Source: Pseudomonadota bacterium
GTDB taxonomy: Bacteria; Pseudomonadota; Gammaproteobacteria; Burkholderiales; Methylophilaceae
Assembly: GCA_029556915.1 (NCBI GenBank)
Contig: JAKQIT010000111.1
Coordinates: 1-64,000 of the forward strand
Direction of reading: 5' to 3'
DNA: 64,000 bases
Numbering within the stretch: position 1 is the first letter of the stretch; the number at the start of each line of letters is the position of its first letter. The position numbers and the translations under genes were made by a program. The notes below the pieces were generated by a model. That model saw only the letters and a list, made by a program, of their open reading frames with translations. It was not told the DNA's origin and ran no database searches. Positions 18,112 to 26,501 of the stretch are shown in pieces.

Positions 18112-18140
18112 CTTTCATAAAAATGTCATCAAATCGTCAT
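18112..18140 (+). promoter_or_regulatory. Pho box (three 7-bp repeats) upstream of ppk
   Basis: Three tandem heptamers CTTTCAT, ATGTCAT and TCGTCAT are separated by the 4-nt spacers AAAA and CAAA, giving the 11-bp period of PhoB sites (consensus CTGTCAT). A TAAGAT hexamer starts 10 bp after the last heptamer (18151-18156), the usual position for a PhoB-dependent -10; TATAAA at 18163 is an alternative. Phosphate-starvation control of polyphosphate kinase is inferred. Confidence 0.72.
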
Positions 18141-18251
18141 GATGGGTGGTTAAGATTACCCCTATAAAATTTGAATTAAGGTGCTGACTTTAGTGCGTCA
18201 TACAGGCATGATTTGTTAATAAAAATGACCATCAACAGCACAAAAACCGCT

Positions 18252-18306
18252 ACGAGCAAAAATTACTGCCCTGCAAGCCGCATAGAATAAGGCTTGCAGA
18301 GGTGCA
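18252..18306 (+). repeat. REP-like palindrome, copy 3 of 10
   Basis: A degenerate box (TACGAGCAAAAATTA) is followed by CCTGCAAGCC - loop GCATAGAATAA - GGCTTGCAGAGG. The right arm supplies AGAGG, 7 nt before the ppk ATG, so the repeat lies inside the ppk 5' leader and could sequester its ribosome binding site. Confidence 0.85.
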
Positions 18307-18309
18307 GCA

Positions 18310-20415
18310 ATGAAGACACCTTTAAAACACTTAAAAATATTGATGCGTTCAACTACCCAAAAATTCGCTTTGCTCAATCGTGATGCCAGTATTTTGGCAT
18401 TCAATGAACGCGTTCTTCACCTTGCTCAAAATCATCACTACCCTTTGTTGGAACGCCTGCGTTTTCTTTGTATTGTTTCTTCAAACTTGGATGAATTTTT
18501 TGAAGTTCGCGCGGCACCACTTGTAGATGCCATGCGTGACAATTTAAATAAAAGTGCAGCCAGCATCAATAGCTATGAAACCATTGCTGAAAATGCGCAC
18601 ATGCTGGTGGAAAAACAATATCAAATTTTTAATGCTGAGCTTATGCCTGCCCTTGCCAAGCAAGGCGTGCATTTGGTTTCTCATGGTGAGCGTAATGCCG
18701 CGCAACGGCGCTGGGTAGCGCAGTATTTTGAGTCAGATGTCCGCCCATTATTGGTCCCTATAGCGCTTGATCCAGCACATCCTTTTCCTCAAGTAGCGAA
18801 TAAATCGCTCAATTTTATTGTTTTGCTCAACGGCAAGGATGCTTTTGGCAAAAGCAATAATATCGCGATTGTGCGCGTACCCCGTGCGTTACCCCGCTTG
18901 ATTAAACTCCCTAAAAATTTAAGTGACAATCAACAGAAATTTGTATCCCTATCAAGTGTGATTCGTGCACACCTAGCAAGCTTATTCGTTGGTCGGGAAG
19001 TGCAAAGCTTTTCGCAATTTAGGGTCACCCGACATTCAGATTTAGCAGTAGATGAAGAGGATGTTAAAAATCTGCGCACTGCCCTAAGAAAAGAATTGGT
19101 TCAGCGCAATTTTGGTGAGGCCGTTAGGTTGGAGGTCTCACATAGTTGTGATGAGAAATTAGCCAAATTTTTACTCCAACAGTTTAACTTACCAAAACAA
19201 TCTTTATACCGTGTAAATGGATTGGTGAACCTCGCAAGACTGATGCAGTTGGCTGATTTAGCTGAGGGAGCTGATTTAAAATTTAAGCCTTTTGAACCTC
19301 AAATTAGCCAGCAACTTACGCCTAATCAATCTTTTTTCACGCAGCTTAATCAGCAAGACATCATTATTCACCAGCCCTATCAAAGCTTTGAATCGGTGAT
19401 TGATTTTTTAAAAGAGGCTGTATACGACCCTGATGTTGTATCAATACAGCAAACCATATACCGCACAGGATCTGATGCTCGCATGTTAAAGCTCTTGCAA
19501 GAAGCGGTGAGACGCGGTAAAGAAGTCATGGCAGTGGTTGAACTAAAAGCACGTTTTGATGAAGAAGCGAATATCAATTGGGCCGAGGCGTTGGAATCTG
19601 TGGGGGCACAGGTGGTTTATGGCATTGTAGGGCTCAAAACACACGCCAAAATGCTTTTAGTATTGCGTAGAGAAGGCGCAAACCTAAAGCACTATGGACA
19701 TTTATCTACCGGCAACTACAACCCCAGAACTGCGCGACTTTATACCGATGTTAGCATGCTTACCGCTGACCCAAAAATCACGCGCGATATGGAACATCTT
19801 TTTAGACACATTGCGAGCCAAATTAAACTGCCGCGTTTACAAAAACTATTAGTAGCGCCTTTTAACTTGCATAGACAAATGCTTGCCAAAATGAAAAATG
19901 CTGAGCTAGCAGCTAGGGCTGGTAAACCAGCAAAAATGATTATAAAAATGAACGCACTTACCGATGGAGCCTTAGTGCTGGCGCTCATTAAAGCTGGCAG
20001 AGCAGGCGTTGAGATTGATTTAATCGTGCGTGGTGCGTGTATTTTGCCTGTCGATGCACCCGGTCTCGATGGCCGCATTCGAGTACGCTCAGTGATTGGT
20101 CAGTTATTAGAACATTCACGCGTATTTTATTTTAATATTGATGGCGTTGAACACATGTGGTTATCCAGCGCAGACTGGATGAATCGCAACATGATGCGAC
20201 GTGTTGAAATCGCTTGGCCGATTACCGATGCCACTCATCAAGCGCGCATTTTATATGAGTGTTGTCAATTAAGTTTGGATGACACGCAAGATGCGTGGCA
20301 ACTCATGCCTAATGGCGAATATGTTGCTGTTGCAAGTTTACATAAAGCTCATCAGCAAACTGTAAAAATGAGTGCGCAATTAAAATTGTTAGATATTTAT
20401 TCGGATACTCAGTGA
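18310..20415 (+). CDS. ppk1: Polyphosphate kinase 1
   Basis: PPK1 reversibly polymerises the gamma phosphate of ATP into inorganic polyphosphate. The 701-residue protein shows ILAFNERVLHLA and SSNLDEFFEVR near the N-terminus, the catalytic-His region KTHAKMLLVLRR (about 442) and GHLSTGNYNPRTARLYTD (about 462), and the C-terminal SSADWMNRNMMRRVEIAWP. Met1 follows AGAGG and is kept as the start; Met12 (18343) would give a more family-like N-terminus but lacks a ribosome binding site. A Pho box lies about 170 bp upstream. sixA follows after 8 bp. Confidence 0.95.
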   Translation: MKTPLKHLKILMRSTTQKFALLNRDASILAFNERVLHLAQNHHYPLLERLRFLCIVSSNLDEFFEVRAAPLVDAMRDNLNKSAASINSYETIAENAHMLVEKQYQIFNAELMPALAKQGVHLVSHGERNAAQRRWVAQYFESDVRPLLVPIALDPAHPFPQVANKSLNFIVLLNGKDAFGKSNNIAIVRVPRALPRLIKLPKNLSDNQQKFVSLSSVIRAHLASLFVGREVQSFSQFRVTRHSDLAVDEEDVKNLRTALRKELVQRNFGEAVRLEVSHSCDEKLAKFLLQQFNLPKQSLYRVNGLVNLARLMQLADLAEGADLKFKPFEPQISQQLTPNQSFFTQLNQQDIIIHQPYQSFESVIDFLKEAVYDPDVVSIQQTIYRTGSDARMLKLLQEAVRRGKEVMAVVELKARFDEEANINWAEALESVGAQVVYGIVGLKTHAKMLLVLRREGANLKHYGHLSTGNYNPRTARLYTDVSMLTADPKITRDMEHLFRHIASQIKLPRLQKLLVAPFNLHRQMLAKMKNAELAARAGKPAKMIIKMNALTDGALVLALIKAGRAGVEIDLIVRGACILPVDAPGLDGRIRVRSVIGQLLEHSRVFYFNIDGVEHMWLSSADWMNRNMMRRVEIAWPITDATHQARILYECCQLSLDDTQDAWQLMPNGEYVAVASLHKAHQQTVKMSAQLKLLDIYSDTQ

Positions 20416-20423
20416 GATAACAC

Positions 20424-20900
20424 ATGGCAAACTTAATTTTGTGGCGACATGCCGAAGCAGAAGACCTCACTGAAAATGGTGACGATTTAAACCGTGCACT
20501 CACTAAGCAGGGGCGCAAAGATGCCAATAAAATGGCCAAGTGGCTTCATCAGCACCTGCCAAAAGATGTGCAAATTATGTGTAGTCCTGCTAAGCGCTGC
20601 GTTCAAACAGCTAAGGCGCTAAAAAAACTCAATCAGCAGGCTTTTAAAGTGGTAGATTTTTTGGGTATAGATAGCAATGTTGAAAATATTGCCAGAGAAG
20701 TATTAAGTGAAGACAACTGCAGAACATTGTTGTTAATTGGTCACCAACCGCATTTGGGCTTGCTTATTGCCCGCTTGCAAGGTTTAAACGATGCACACTG
20801 CATCGTTAAAAAAGGCGCTGTGTGGTGGTTACGTCAGCGCACCATCGAAGGCGCACTGCAAACTTATTTATTTACAGTGCAACACCCCGATTACTTATAA
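20424..20900 (+). CDS. sixA: Phosphohistidine phosphatase SixA
   Basis: The 158-residue histidine phosphatase has the RHAEAED motif (R8-H9 nucleophile) at the N-terminus and LLIGHQPHLG with the second catalytic His. SixA dephosphorylates phosphohistidine on signalling or phosphotransfer proteins. It is 8 bp downstream of ppk and presumably in the same transcript, so its expression may also follow phosphate status. The stop codon abuts the 193-bp inverted-repeat element. Confidence 0.92.
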   Translation: MANLILWRHAEAEDLTENGDDLNRALTKQGRKDANKMAKWLHQHLPKDVQIMCSPAKRCVQTAKALKKLNQQAFKVVDFLGIDSNVENIAREVLSEDNCRTLLLIGHQPHLGLLIARLQGLNDAHCIVKKGAVWWLRQRTIEGALQTYLFTVQHPDYL

Positions 20901-21093
20901 AGGAAACACTTCATGCCCGGCTGCGAGGGCGAATTGCATCGTTGCGCGGTTTTTTGGTTACGGCATAACCTAAAGGTTAGCCTACACCGCAACTTCGTTG
21001 TCGCAACCTCGCTGTACACCTCGTACTATCTTGGTTTCTGCGTTCCGTGCGCCTCGCACTTCATCCCACTCGCTCACGCATGAAGTGTTTCCT
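20901..21093. mobile_element. 193-bp element bounded by 16-bp perfect inverted repeats (MITE-like)
   Basis: The left end AGGAAACACTTCATGC (20901-20916) and the right end GCATGAAGTGTTTCCT (21078-21093) are exact reverse complements. The interior is more GC-rich than its surroundings. One frame stays open from an ATG in the left repeat (20913) to a TGA in the right repeat (21083), 56 codons, Cys-, His- and aromatic-rich. No ribosome binding site is apparent and no target-site duplication is obvious. The element exactly fills the gap between the convergent genes sixA and the basic H1-like protein gene. Whether it is mobile, an RNA gene or a coding element cannot be decided here. Confidence 0.6.
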
Positions 21094-21098
21094 AAAGC

Positions 21099-21554
21099 TT
21101 ATTTCTTTTTTGGTCTGCCAGTTTTGATGGTCGGCACTTTACTCATTGCTGCCTTCAAAGCCGCGTCAGTCATCGCACTCAGTTGCATAATACCTGCGCG
21201 TAACAACTCACTTTTTTTAGCGGGAGCTCCAAGTTTAGCAAGCCGGTCTTTTAAAACATAAAACTGGGCATATTCCGCCTTAGGCATGGTAAAGCTGTCA
21301 CGCTCCATTTTTAATTTAGGTATCTTTTCTTTTACAGGTTTAGCCGCCTTTGCCTCTTTTTTTGGCGTTACTTTTTCAGTCATTTTTTTTGCAACTGCTG
21401 GTACCGCTACTTTTGCAACAGTCGGTTTTGCTGTGGTGATGGTTTTAGTTTCAGGCTTAGTCACTGCCACCTTATTTGCAGCTGGTTTTGCGGTTGATAT
21501 TGATGTAACAGGCTCCTTTAGTGCGGCGGCCTGAATTGGATTGATTTTTGGCAT
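21099..21554 (-). CDS. Lys/Ala-rich histone H1-like protein
   Basis: The 151-residue protein has a low-complexity N-terminal half (about residues 15-80) of K/A/P/V/T with repeated TKP, AKP and PKK motifs, resembling AlgP or histone H1-like tails. A more ordered C-terminal part (about 85-145) reads DSFTMPKAEYAQFYVLKDRLAKLGAPAKKSELLRAGI and ends KTGRPKKK, an AT-hook-like GRP core. It is probably a DNA- or polyanion-binding protein. Sitting between ppk-sixA and ppx it may be linked to polyphosphate, but this is inference. It is convergent with sixA. Confidence 0.7.
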   Translation of the reverse strand: MPKINPIQAAALKEPVTSISTAKPAANKVAVTKPETKTITTAKPTVAKVAVPAVAKKMTEKVTPKKEAKAAKPVKEKIPKLKMERDSFTMPKAEYAQFYVLKDRLAKLGAPAKKSELLRAGIMQLSAMTDAALKAAMSKVPTIKTGRPKKK

Positions 21555-21651
21555 AGCAAACTCCTTTAAAATAAGTAAAAACAGTTTATACCGTTTATTT
21601 TGGTTTGCCTACCTTGCAATATGAATTTTTTGTGAAGTTTTTATGACAACC

Positions 21652-23181
21652 TTAGCTTATTTTTAATTCAAATCGCCAGTTATTTTTTTGCCATGCAATC
21701 GCTTCTTCTTCAAGCAAATAAAGGGATTGCGGATATTTTTCACCCCATGTTTGCGGCAATATAAGTTTAAAGGTTTGATTCGAAAACTGTAATTGTATGG
21801 CTCGCATGTTCGGCGTAGTTCTGGCATGACATAAAATAACTGCAATACGCAAGCAGATGAGTTGCATCACAAAAATACGATCAGAAAAATCCGTTTCTAA
21901 CCGTTTTAACTTGCCTTTGTGACCCAATATGAGCAAGCTTAAACAATGTAACTCTTTCTGTGAAAACCCTGCCGGCTCGGTGTGATCTAGAATATAAGCG
22001 CCGTGCAAATGGGCATCTACTGGCGAAATCATGCGGCCAATTTCATGCAATTGCCCAGCCCAGCGCAATTTATCGGCGTGTATTTGCTGCTCATTCGGGG
22101 CAAAATGAATGTCCGTTGAAGCTTGTTTAAACAGTTTTTCAGCAACGCTTGCCACATTGCTCGCGTGCGCGGCATCTACATCAAATTTGCGCACTAATCG
22201 CTGCACCGAGTTATTGCGTAAATCCACCATTTCATGCGCATTGGCGAGCATGTCATACAACAAACCATGACGCAACGCGCCAGTGGCAACATGCAACGAC
22301 GCTATGTTGAAATATTGAAATATCGCAATTAAAATCGACAAACCTCCAGCAATTACTGGTTTACGGTCTTCTTTTAACCCAAGCAAACGCAATTTATCCA
22401 CATGTTTGGCGCGCAAGAGTTCATCTCGCAGCCAGTGCAAATCTTGTTGCTTAATCAGTTCTGGCGGCCTGCCGTATTGCGATAAAACATCAGCCACCGC
22501 GCCCACCGTGCCAGAAGCTCCGTAAGCAACTTCCCACTGGTTACGGCTAAAATGCTCGCCTAAGGTTTCAAAAATAGATTCCGCCGCAATTTCGGCACGG
22601 GTAAACGCTTTTTCTGTATAGTCGCCACTCGCAAAGTGCTTTAAAGACCACGCCACCGAGCCGACATGCAATGAGGCGGTATGTTGGGCAACAAAGCCTT
22701 GCCCTAAAATAAATTCTGTTGAGCGCCCGCCGATGTCCATCACTAAGCGTTTTTCGTCCGACTGCGGTAAAAATCGGCTTACACCTTGATAAATCAGGCG
22801 CGCTTCTTCAACCCCTGAAATCACCTCAACATCAAATCCTAACGCTTTTTTTGCCAACTTAATAAACGCTTCGCGATTATTGGCCTCGCGCAAGGTTTGC
22901 GTGGCAACTGCACGCACATGCTGAGCGTCAAAGCCTTTTAGCCGCTCGCCAAAACGTGCTAAACAACGCACGCCACGCTCAATAGAATCAGCTGTTAAAT
23001 TGCGATTTTCATCCAAACCGCCCCCTTGCCGCACCGCTTCTTTTAAATACTCCACACGCTCAATATGGCCGCCATCTAATCGGCCAATTTCTAACCTAAA
23101 GCTATTTGAACCTAGGTCGATTGCGGCAAGTAGCGTTTTGTCAACAAGGGGGTTGTTTGTATTATTTTGAACATTATCCAT
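21652..23181 (-). CDS. ppx: Exopolyphosphatase, Ppx/GppA family
   Basis: Ppx releases phosphate from the ends of polyphosphate. From Met at 23181 the protein has 509 residues: an actin-like ATPase fold with AAIDLGSNSFRLEIGR, ISGVEEARLIYQGV, VMDIGGRSTEFILG and GASGTVGAV, then a C-terminal HD-like helical domain (RWAGQLHEIGRMISPVDAHLHGAYIL). The frame is open 16 codons upstream to another ATG (23229), but the extension is not family-like. It is oriented opposite to ppk, with the H1-like gene 97 bp downstream. Confidence 0.93.
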   Translation of the reverse strand: MDNVQNNTNNPLVDKTLLAAIDLGSNSFRLEIGRLDGGHIERVEYLKEAVRQGGGLDENRNLTADSIERGVRCLARFGERLKGFDAQHVRAVATQTLREANNREAFIKLAKKALGFDVEVISGVEEARLIYQGVSRFLPQSDEKRLVMDIGGRSTEFILGQGFVAQHTASLHVGSVAWSLKHFASGDYTEKAFTRAEIAAESIFETLGEHFSRNQWEVAYGASGTVGAVADVLSQYGRPPELIKQQDLHWLRDELLRAKHVDKLRLLGLKEDRKPVIAGGLSILIAIFQYFNIASLHVATGALRHGLLYDMLANAHEMVDLRNNSVQRLVRKFDVDAAHASNVASVAEKLFKQASTDIHFAPNEQQIHADKLRWAGQLHEIGRMISPVDAHLHGAYILDHTEPAGFSQKELHCLSLLILGHKGKLKRLETDFSDRIFVMQLICLRIAVILCHARTTPNMRAIQLQFSNQTFKLILPQTWGEKYPQSLYLLEEEAIAWQKNNWRFELKIS

Positions 23182-23283
23182 AGCGCATAGTATGCCATTG
23201 ATGAAATCGTTTTTGATGACAAAAGTCAAAAAAGCGGCAAGATTGCACTCTTATTTGCAAATATTATTGAGATGAATTATGCA

Positions 23284-23307
23284 TAAAAAAAGCCCCTAAA
23301 TTGGGGC
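23284..23307 (-). terminator. Rho-independent terminator after pilU
   Basis: On the minus strand GCCCC - loop AATTTA - GGGGC is followed by seven T. It follows pilU and repeat copy 4 and precedes ppx, so it ends the pilT-pilU transcript and insulates ppx. Confidence 0.85.
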
Positions 23308-23319
23308 ATCTTCTTTTTG

Positions 23320-23374
23320 ATGCTCTGGAAGCCGCATGGATACTGGCTTACAGAGCATTTAATTTTTTCTCGGG
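23320..23374 (-). repeat. REP-like palindrome, copy 4 of 10
   Basis: ATGCTCTGGAAGCC - loop GCATGGATACT - GGCTTACAGAGCAT forms a 14-bp stem with one mismatch, followed by TTTTTTCTCGGG, the box in reverse orientation. It lies in the 3' region of pilU, directly before the terminator. Confidence 0.88.
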
Positions 23375-23389
23375 CGAATTTTCGCTGAT

Positions 23390-24526
23390 TTAAACGATTC
23401 CTAAACCTTCTAATCCAGCGCCAATATCTTTACCATGTGCGGCTTTACCTTCGAGCTTAATTTTCAGGCGAATATCGTTTACTGAGTCTGCATTGCGTAG
23501 CGCATCTTCATAAGAAATAATGTCTTCTTCATGCAAATCAAAAAGTGATTGGTCAAAAGTTTGCATGCCTAGCTCGCGTGATTTTGCAATGATTTCTTTA
23601 ATTTCATGCACATCGCCTTTGAAAATCAAATCTGAAATGAGCGGTGAATTCAGCATCACTTCCATTGCTGCCACGCGCCCTTTGCCTTCTTTTTTCGGAA
23701 TCAAGCGTTGTGAAACAAAAGCGCGTGTATTGAGTGATAAATCCATCAATAATTGTTGGCGACGTTCTTCTGGGAAGAAGTTGATAATGCGATCTAACGC
23801 TTGGTTGGTGCTGTTGGCGTGCAATGTTGCCATACACAAGTGACCTGTTTCAGCAAATGCAATGGCGTAATCCATGGTTTCGCGGTCACGAATCTCACCA
23901 ATTAAAATCACGTCCGGCGCTTGGCGCAAGGTGTTTTTAAGTGCAATTTGCCAATTATCAGTGTCCACACCGACTTCACGCTGCGTTACCACACAATTTT
24001 TGTGCTCATGCACAAACTCAATCGGGTCTTCAATGGTAATAATATGACCATAACTATGTTGATTACGGTAACCTAACATCGCCGCCATCGAGGTAGATTT
24101 ACCTGAACCCGTTGCGCCGACAAAAATCACCAATCCACGTTTTGTCATGGCCACATCTTTAAGAATTTGCGGTAAACCTAGGTCATCAAATTCTGGAATT
24201 TTGGTGGTGATGGTTCTAAATACCAGCCCAACTGCGCCGCGCTGGATGAACGCATTCACCCGAAACCGCGCTACGCCTGGCAAACCAATGGCAAAGTTAC
24301 ATTCATTCGTAGCATCAAACTCTGTCGTTTGCCTGTCATTCATAATTGCGCGGGCAATTTCGCGAGATTGCAGCATCGTCAATACTTGGCTACTGACTGG
24401 CGTTACCTTTCCATCAATTTTCATGGCGGGAGGAAAATCAGCCGTAATAAATAAATCTGATGATTTTTTTGCAATCATCAAACGTAATAAATCAAATATA
24501 TACTTTTCTGCCTGACCTTTTTCCAT
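23390..24526 (-). CDS. pilU: Type IV pilus twitching motility ATPase PilU
   Basis: PilU is a PilT-dependent retraction ATPase. The 378-residue protein has Walker A GATGSGKST (137-145), the Asp box TIEDPIEFVHEHK, Walker B LIGEIRDRETM and the His box CMATLHANS. Its longer C-terminus and lack of the PilT AIRNLIRE helix (here LISDLIFK) identify PilU. It follows pilT by 49 bp on the same strand. Confidence 0.95.
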   Translation of the reverse strand: MEKGQAEKYIFDLLRLMIAKKSSDLFITADFPPAMKIDGKVTPVSSQVLTMLQSREIARAIMNDRQTTEFDATNECNFAIGLPGVARFRVNAFIQRGAVGLVFRTITTKIPEFDDLGLPQILKDVAMTKRGLVIFVGATGSGKSTSMAAMLGYRNQHSYGHIITIEDPIEFVHEHKNCVVTQREVGVDTDNWQIALKNTLRQAPDVILIGEIRDRETMDYAIAFAETGHLCMATLHANSTNQALDRIINFFPEERRQQLLMDLSLNTRAFVSQRLIPKKEGKGRVAAMEVMLNSPLISDLIFKGDVHEIKEIIAKSRELGMQTFDQSLFDLHEEDIISYEDALRNADSVNDIRLKIKLEGKAAHGKDIGAGLEGLGIV

Positions 24527-24575
24527 TTTTTGCCTTTTTCTCTATCTTTTAGCGACTCAACTTTTAATTTCTAGG

Positions 24576-25619
24576 TTAGCCCATAATGCTATCTTTATTC
24601 GCAGCTTTACTGCGTGCTTCGTTAGCAGAAACAATATTGCGTTTCACTAAATCTTGTAAGTTTTGGTCGAGCGTCTGCATACCCACATTTTGTCCTGTTT
24701 GAATAGCTGAATACATTTGAGGAATTTTAGCTTCACGAATCAAGTTACGAATCGCAGGTGTACCAATCATAATTTCATGCGCAGCTACACGGCCTTGCTC
24801 ATCTTTGGTTTTTAACAATGTTTGTGAAATTACCGCACGTAATGACTCAGATAGCATTGAACGCACCATTTCTTTTTCAGCCGCTGGAAACACGTCAATA
24901 ATACGGTCGATGGTTTTTGCTGCCGAGCTGGTATGCAGCGTACCAAACACCATGTGGCCAGTTTCTGCCGCAGAAAGCGCCAAACGTATCGTTTCCAAGT
25001 CACGCATTTCACCCACTAAAATAACGTCCGGGTCTTCACGCAACGCCGCGCGTAGGGCATTATTAAATGACAACGTGTGCGGGCCGACTTCACGTTGGTT
25101 GATTAAGCATTTTTTAGATTGATGCACAAACTCAATTGGGTCTTCTACCGTCAATATATGCCCAAAATGGTTATCGTTAATATAATCAACCATCGCCGCT
25201 AAGGTGGTAGATTTACCTGAACCAGTTGGCCCCGTGACCAAACACAAGCCACGTGGAGTATCTGCAATTTCTTTAAATATCGCAGGGCAGTTTAACGCTT
25301 CGAGCGATAATATTTTGGATGGAATGGTACGAAATACACCACCTGCGCCACGATTATGATTAAAGGCGTTGACCCGAAAACGCGCCAAATTGGGGATTTC
25401 AAAAGAAAAATCGCATTCTAGGGTTTCTTCATACACCTTACGTTGACCGTCGCCCATAATGTCATACATCATGTCGTGTACTTGTGTGTGATCCATCGCA
25501 GGCACGTTGATACGACGAATATCGCCATGCACGCGAATCATAGGAGGCAGACCTGCTGACAGATGTAAATCTGACGCTTTATTTTTCACTGAAAACGCAA
25601 GTAAATCTGAAATATCCAC
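24576..25619 (-). CDS. pilT: Type IV pilus retraction ATPase PilT
   Basis: PilT powers pilus disassembly, twitching and DNA uptake. The 347-residue protein has Walker A GPTGSGKST (130-138), TVEDPIEFVHQ, VGEMRDLET, GTLHTSSAAK and the retraction-specific AIRNLIRE motif near residue 275. An AGGAG ribosome binding site precedes the ATG. It is divergent from yggS-proC-yggT, a gene order common in Proteobacteria. Confidence 0.97.
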   Translation of the reverse strand: MDISDLLAFSVKNKASDLHLSAGLPPMIRVHGDIRRINVPAMDHTQVHDMMYDIMGDGQRKVYEETLECDFSFEIPNLARFRVNAFNHNRGAGGVFRTIPSKILSLEALNCPAIFKEIADTPRGLCLVTGPTGSGKSTTLAAMVDYINDNHFGHILTVEDPIEFVHQSKKCLINQREVGPHTLSFNNALRAALREDPDVILVGEMRDLETIRLALSAAETGHMVFGTLHTSSAAKTIDRIIDVFPAAEKEMVRSMLSESLRAVISQTLLKTKDEQGRVAAHEIMIGTPAIRNLIREAKIPQMYSAIQTGQNVGMQTLDQNLQDLVKRNIVSANEARSKAANKDSIMG

Positions 25620-25760
25620 AACGGACTCCTGTTATCGTTAAGTGTAGCCAAAAGGCGATGTTGCATAATATACTGAGTAATGTAAACTAATCAATAAGTT
25701 ATTTCAAGTTCTTAAATAATGATGTTAGAATTTACACGTTAACTTTGTGTATAAACAACA

Positions 25761-26474
25761 ATGCAGTCCATTTTTAATAACTTACAAGCAATACGCAGCA
25801 AAATTGATGCTATTGCGCTTACTAAAAATAACTTATTTTCTGCTGAACAATTAAATAAATTGCAGTTATTGGCCGTTAGTAAAGCACAGCCAGTAGCAGC
25901 AATACGAGAGGCCTACCAAGAGGGTGTCCGCCTATTTGGCGAAAACTATTTGCAGGAAGCTTTAGATAAACAAGGGCAGTTAAGCGACTTAGCTATTGAA
26001 TGGCATTTTATTGGTCCGATTCAAAGCAATAAAACGCAGTTAATTGCGCAACATTTTGCTTGGGTGCAAAGCGTAGACAGAATAAAAATTGCGCAACGTT
26101 TGAACGATGCAAGACCAGATAATCTGCCTGCATTACAAATATGTTTGCAGGTCAATATTAGCGGTGAAGCAAGTAAAAGTGGCGTAGCCCAGGCTGATTT
26201 GGCAGAACTTGCAGCTGCGGTAGCAAAATTACCGCGTTTGCAATTACGCGGGCTAATGGCAATTCCAGCGCCCACGCAAGATGTGCAATTGCAAAGCAAG
26301 CAGTTTAGCCAAGTTAGGCAATGCTACGAGCAGTTGCAAGAAAAAGGCTTTAACCTAGATACGCTATCAATGGGCATGTCTGAAGACTTTGAAAGCGCTA
26401 TTTTGCAAGGGGCAACCATGGTGCGTATAGGCGCAGGTTTATTTGGCGTGCGACAGCACCCTGCAAAGCATTAA
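25761..26474 (+). CDS. yggS: YggS family pyridoxal phosphate homeostasis protein
   Basis: The 237-residue single-domain TIM barrel binds PLP through the Lys in LLAVSKAQPVAAI and has the family motifs GENYLQEALDK, WHFIGPIQSNKTQ and LSMGMSEDFESAI. It buffers free PLP and affects amino-acid metabolism. It is the first gene of yggS-proC-yggT-dynamin. Confidence 0.95.
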   Translation: MQSIFNNLQAIRSKIDAIALTKNNLFSAEQLNKLQLLAVSKAQPVAAIREAYQEGVRLFGENYLQEALDKQGQLSDLAIEWHFIGPIQSNKTQLIAQHFAWVQSVDRIKIAQRLNDARPDNLPALQICLQVNISGEASKSGVAQADLAELAAAVAKLPRLQLRGLMAIPAPTQDVQLQSKQFSQVRQCYEQLQEKGFNLDTLSMGMSEDFESAILQGATMVRIGAGLFGVRQHPAKH

Positions 26475-26501
26475 TAATTATTTTTGGGAGTTTTATTGAG
26501 T

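Noticed and set aside
20913-21083. 56-codon ORF inside the inverted-repeat element as a normal gene
   Set aside because: It has no ribosome binding site, odd composition, and starts and ends within the terminal repeats; kept only as part of the element.
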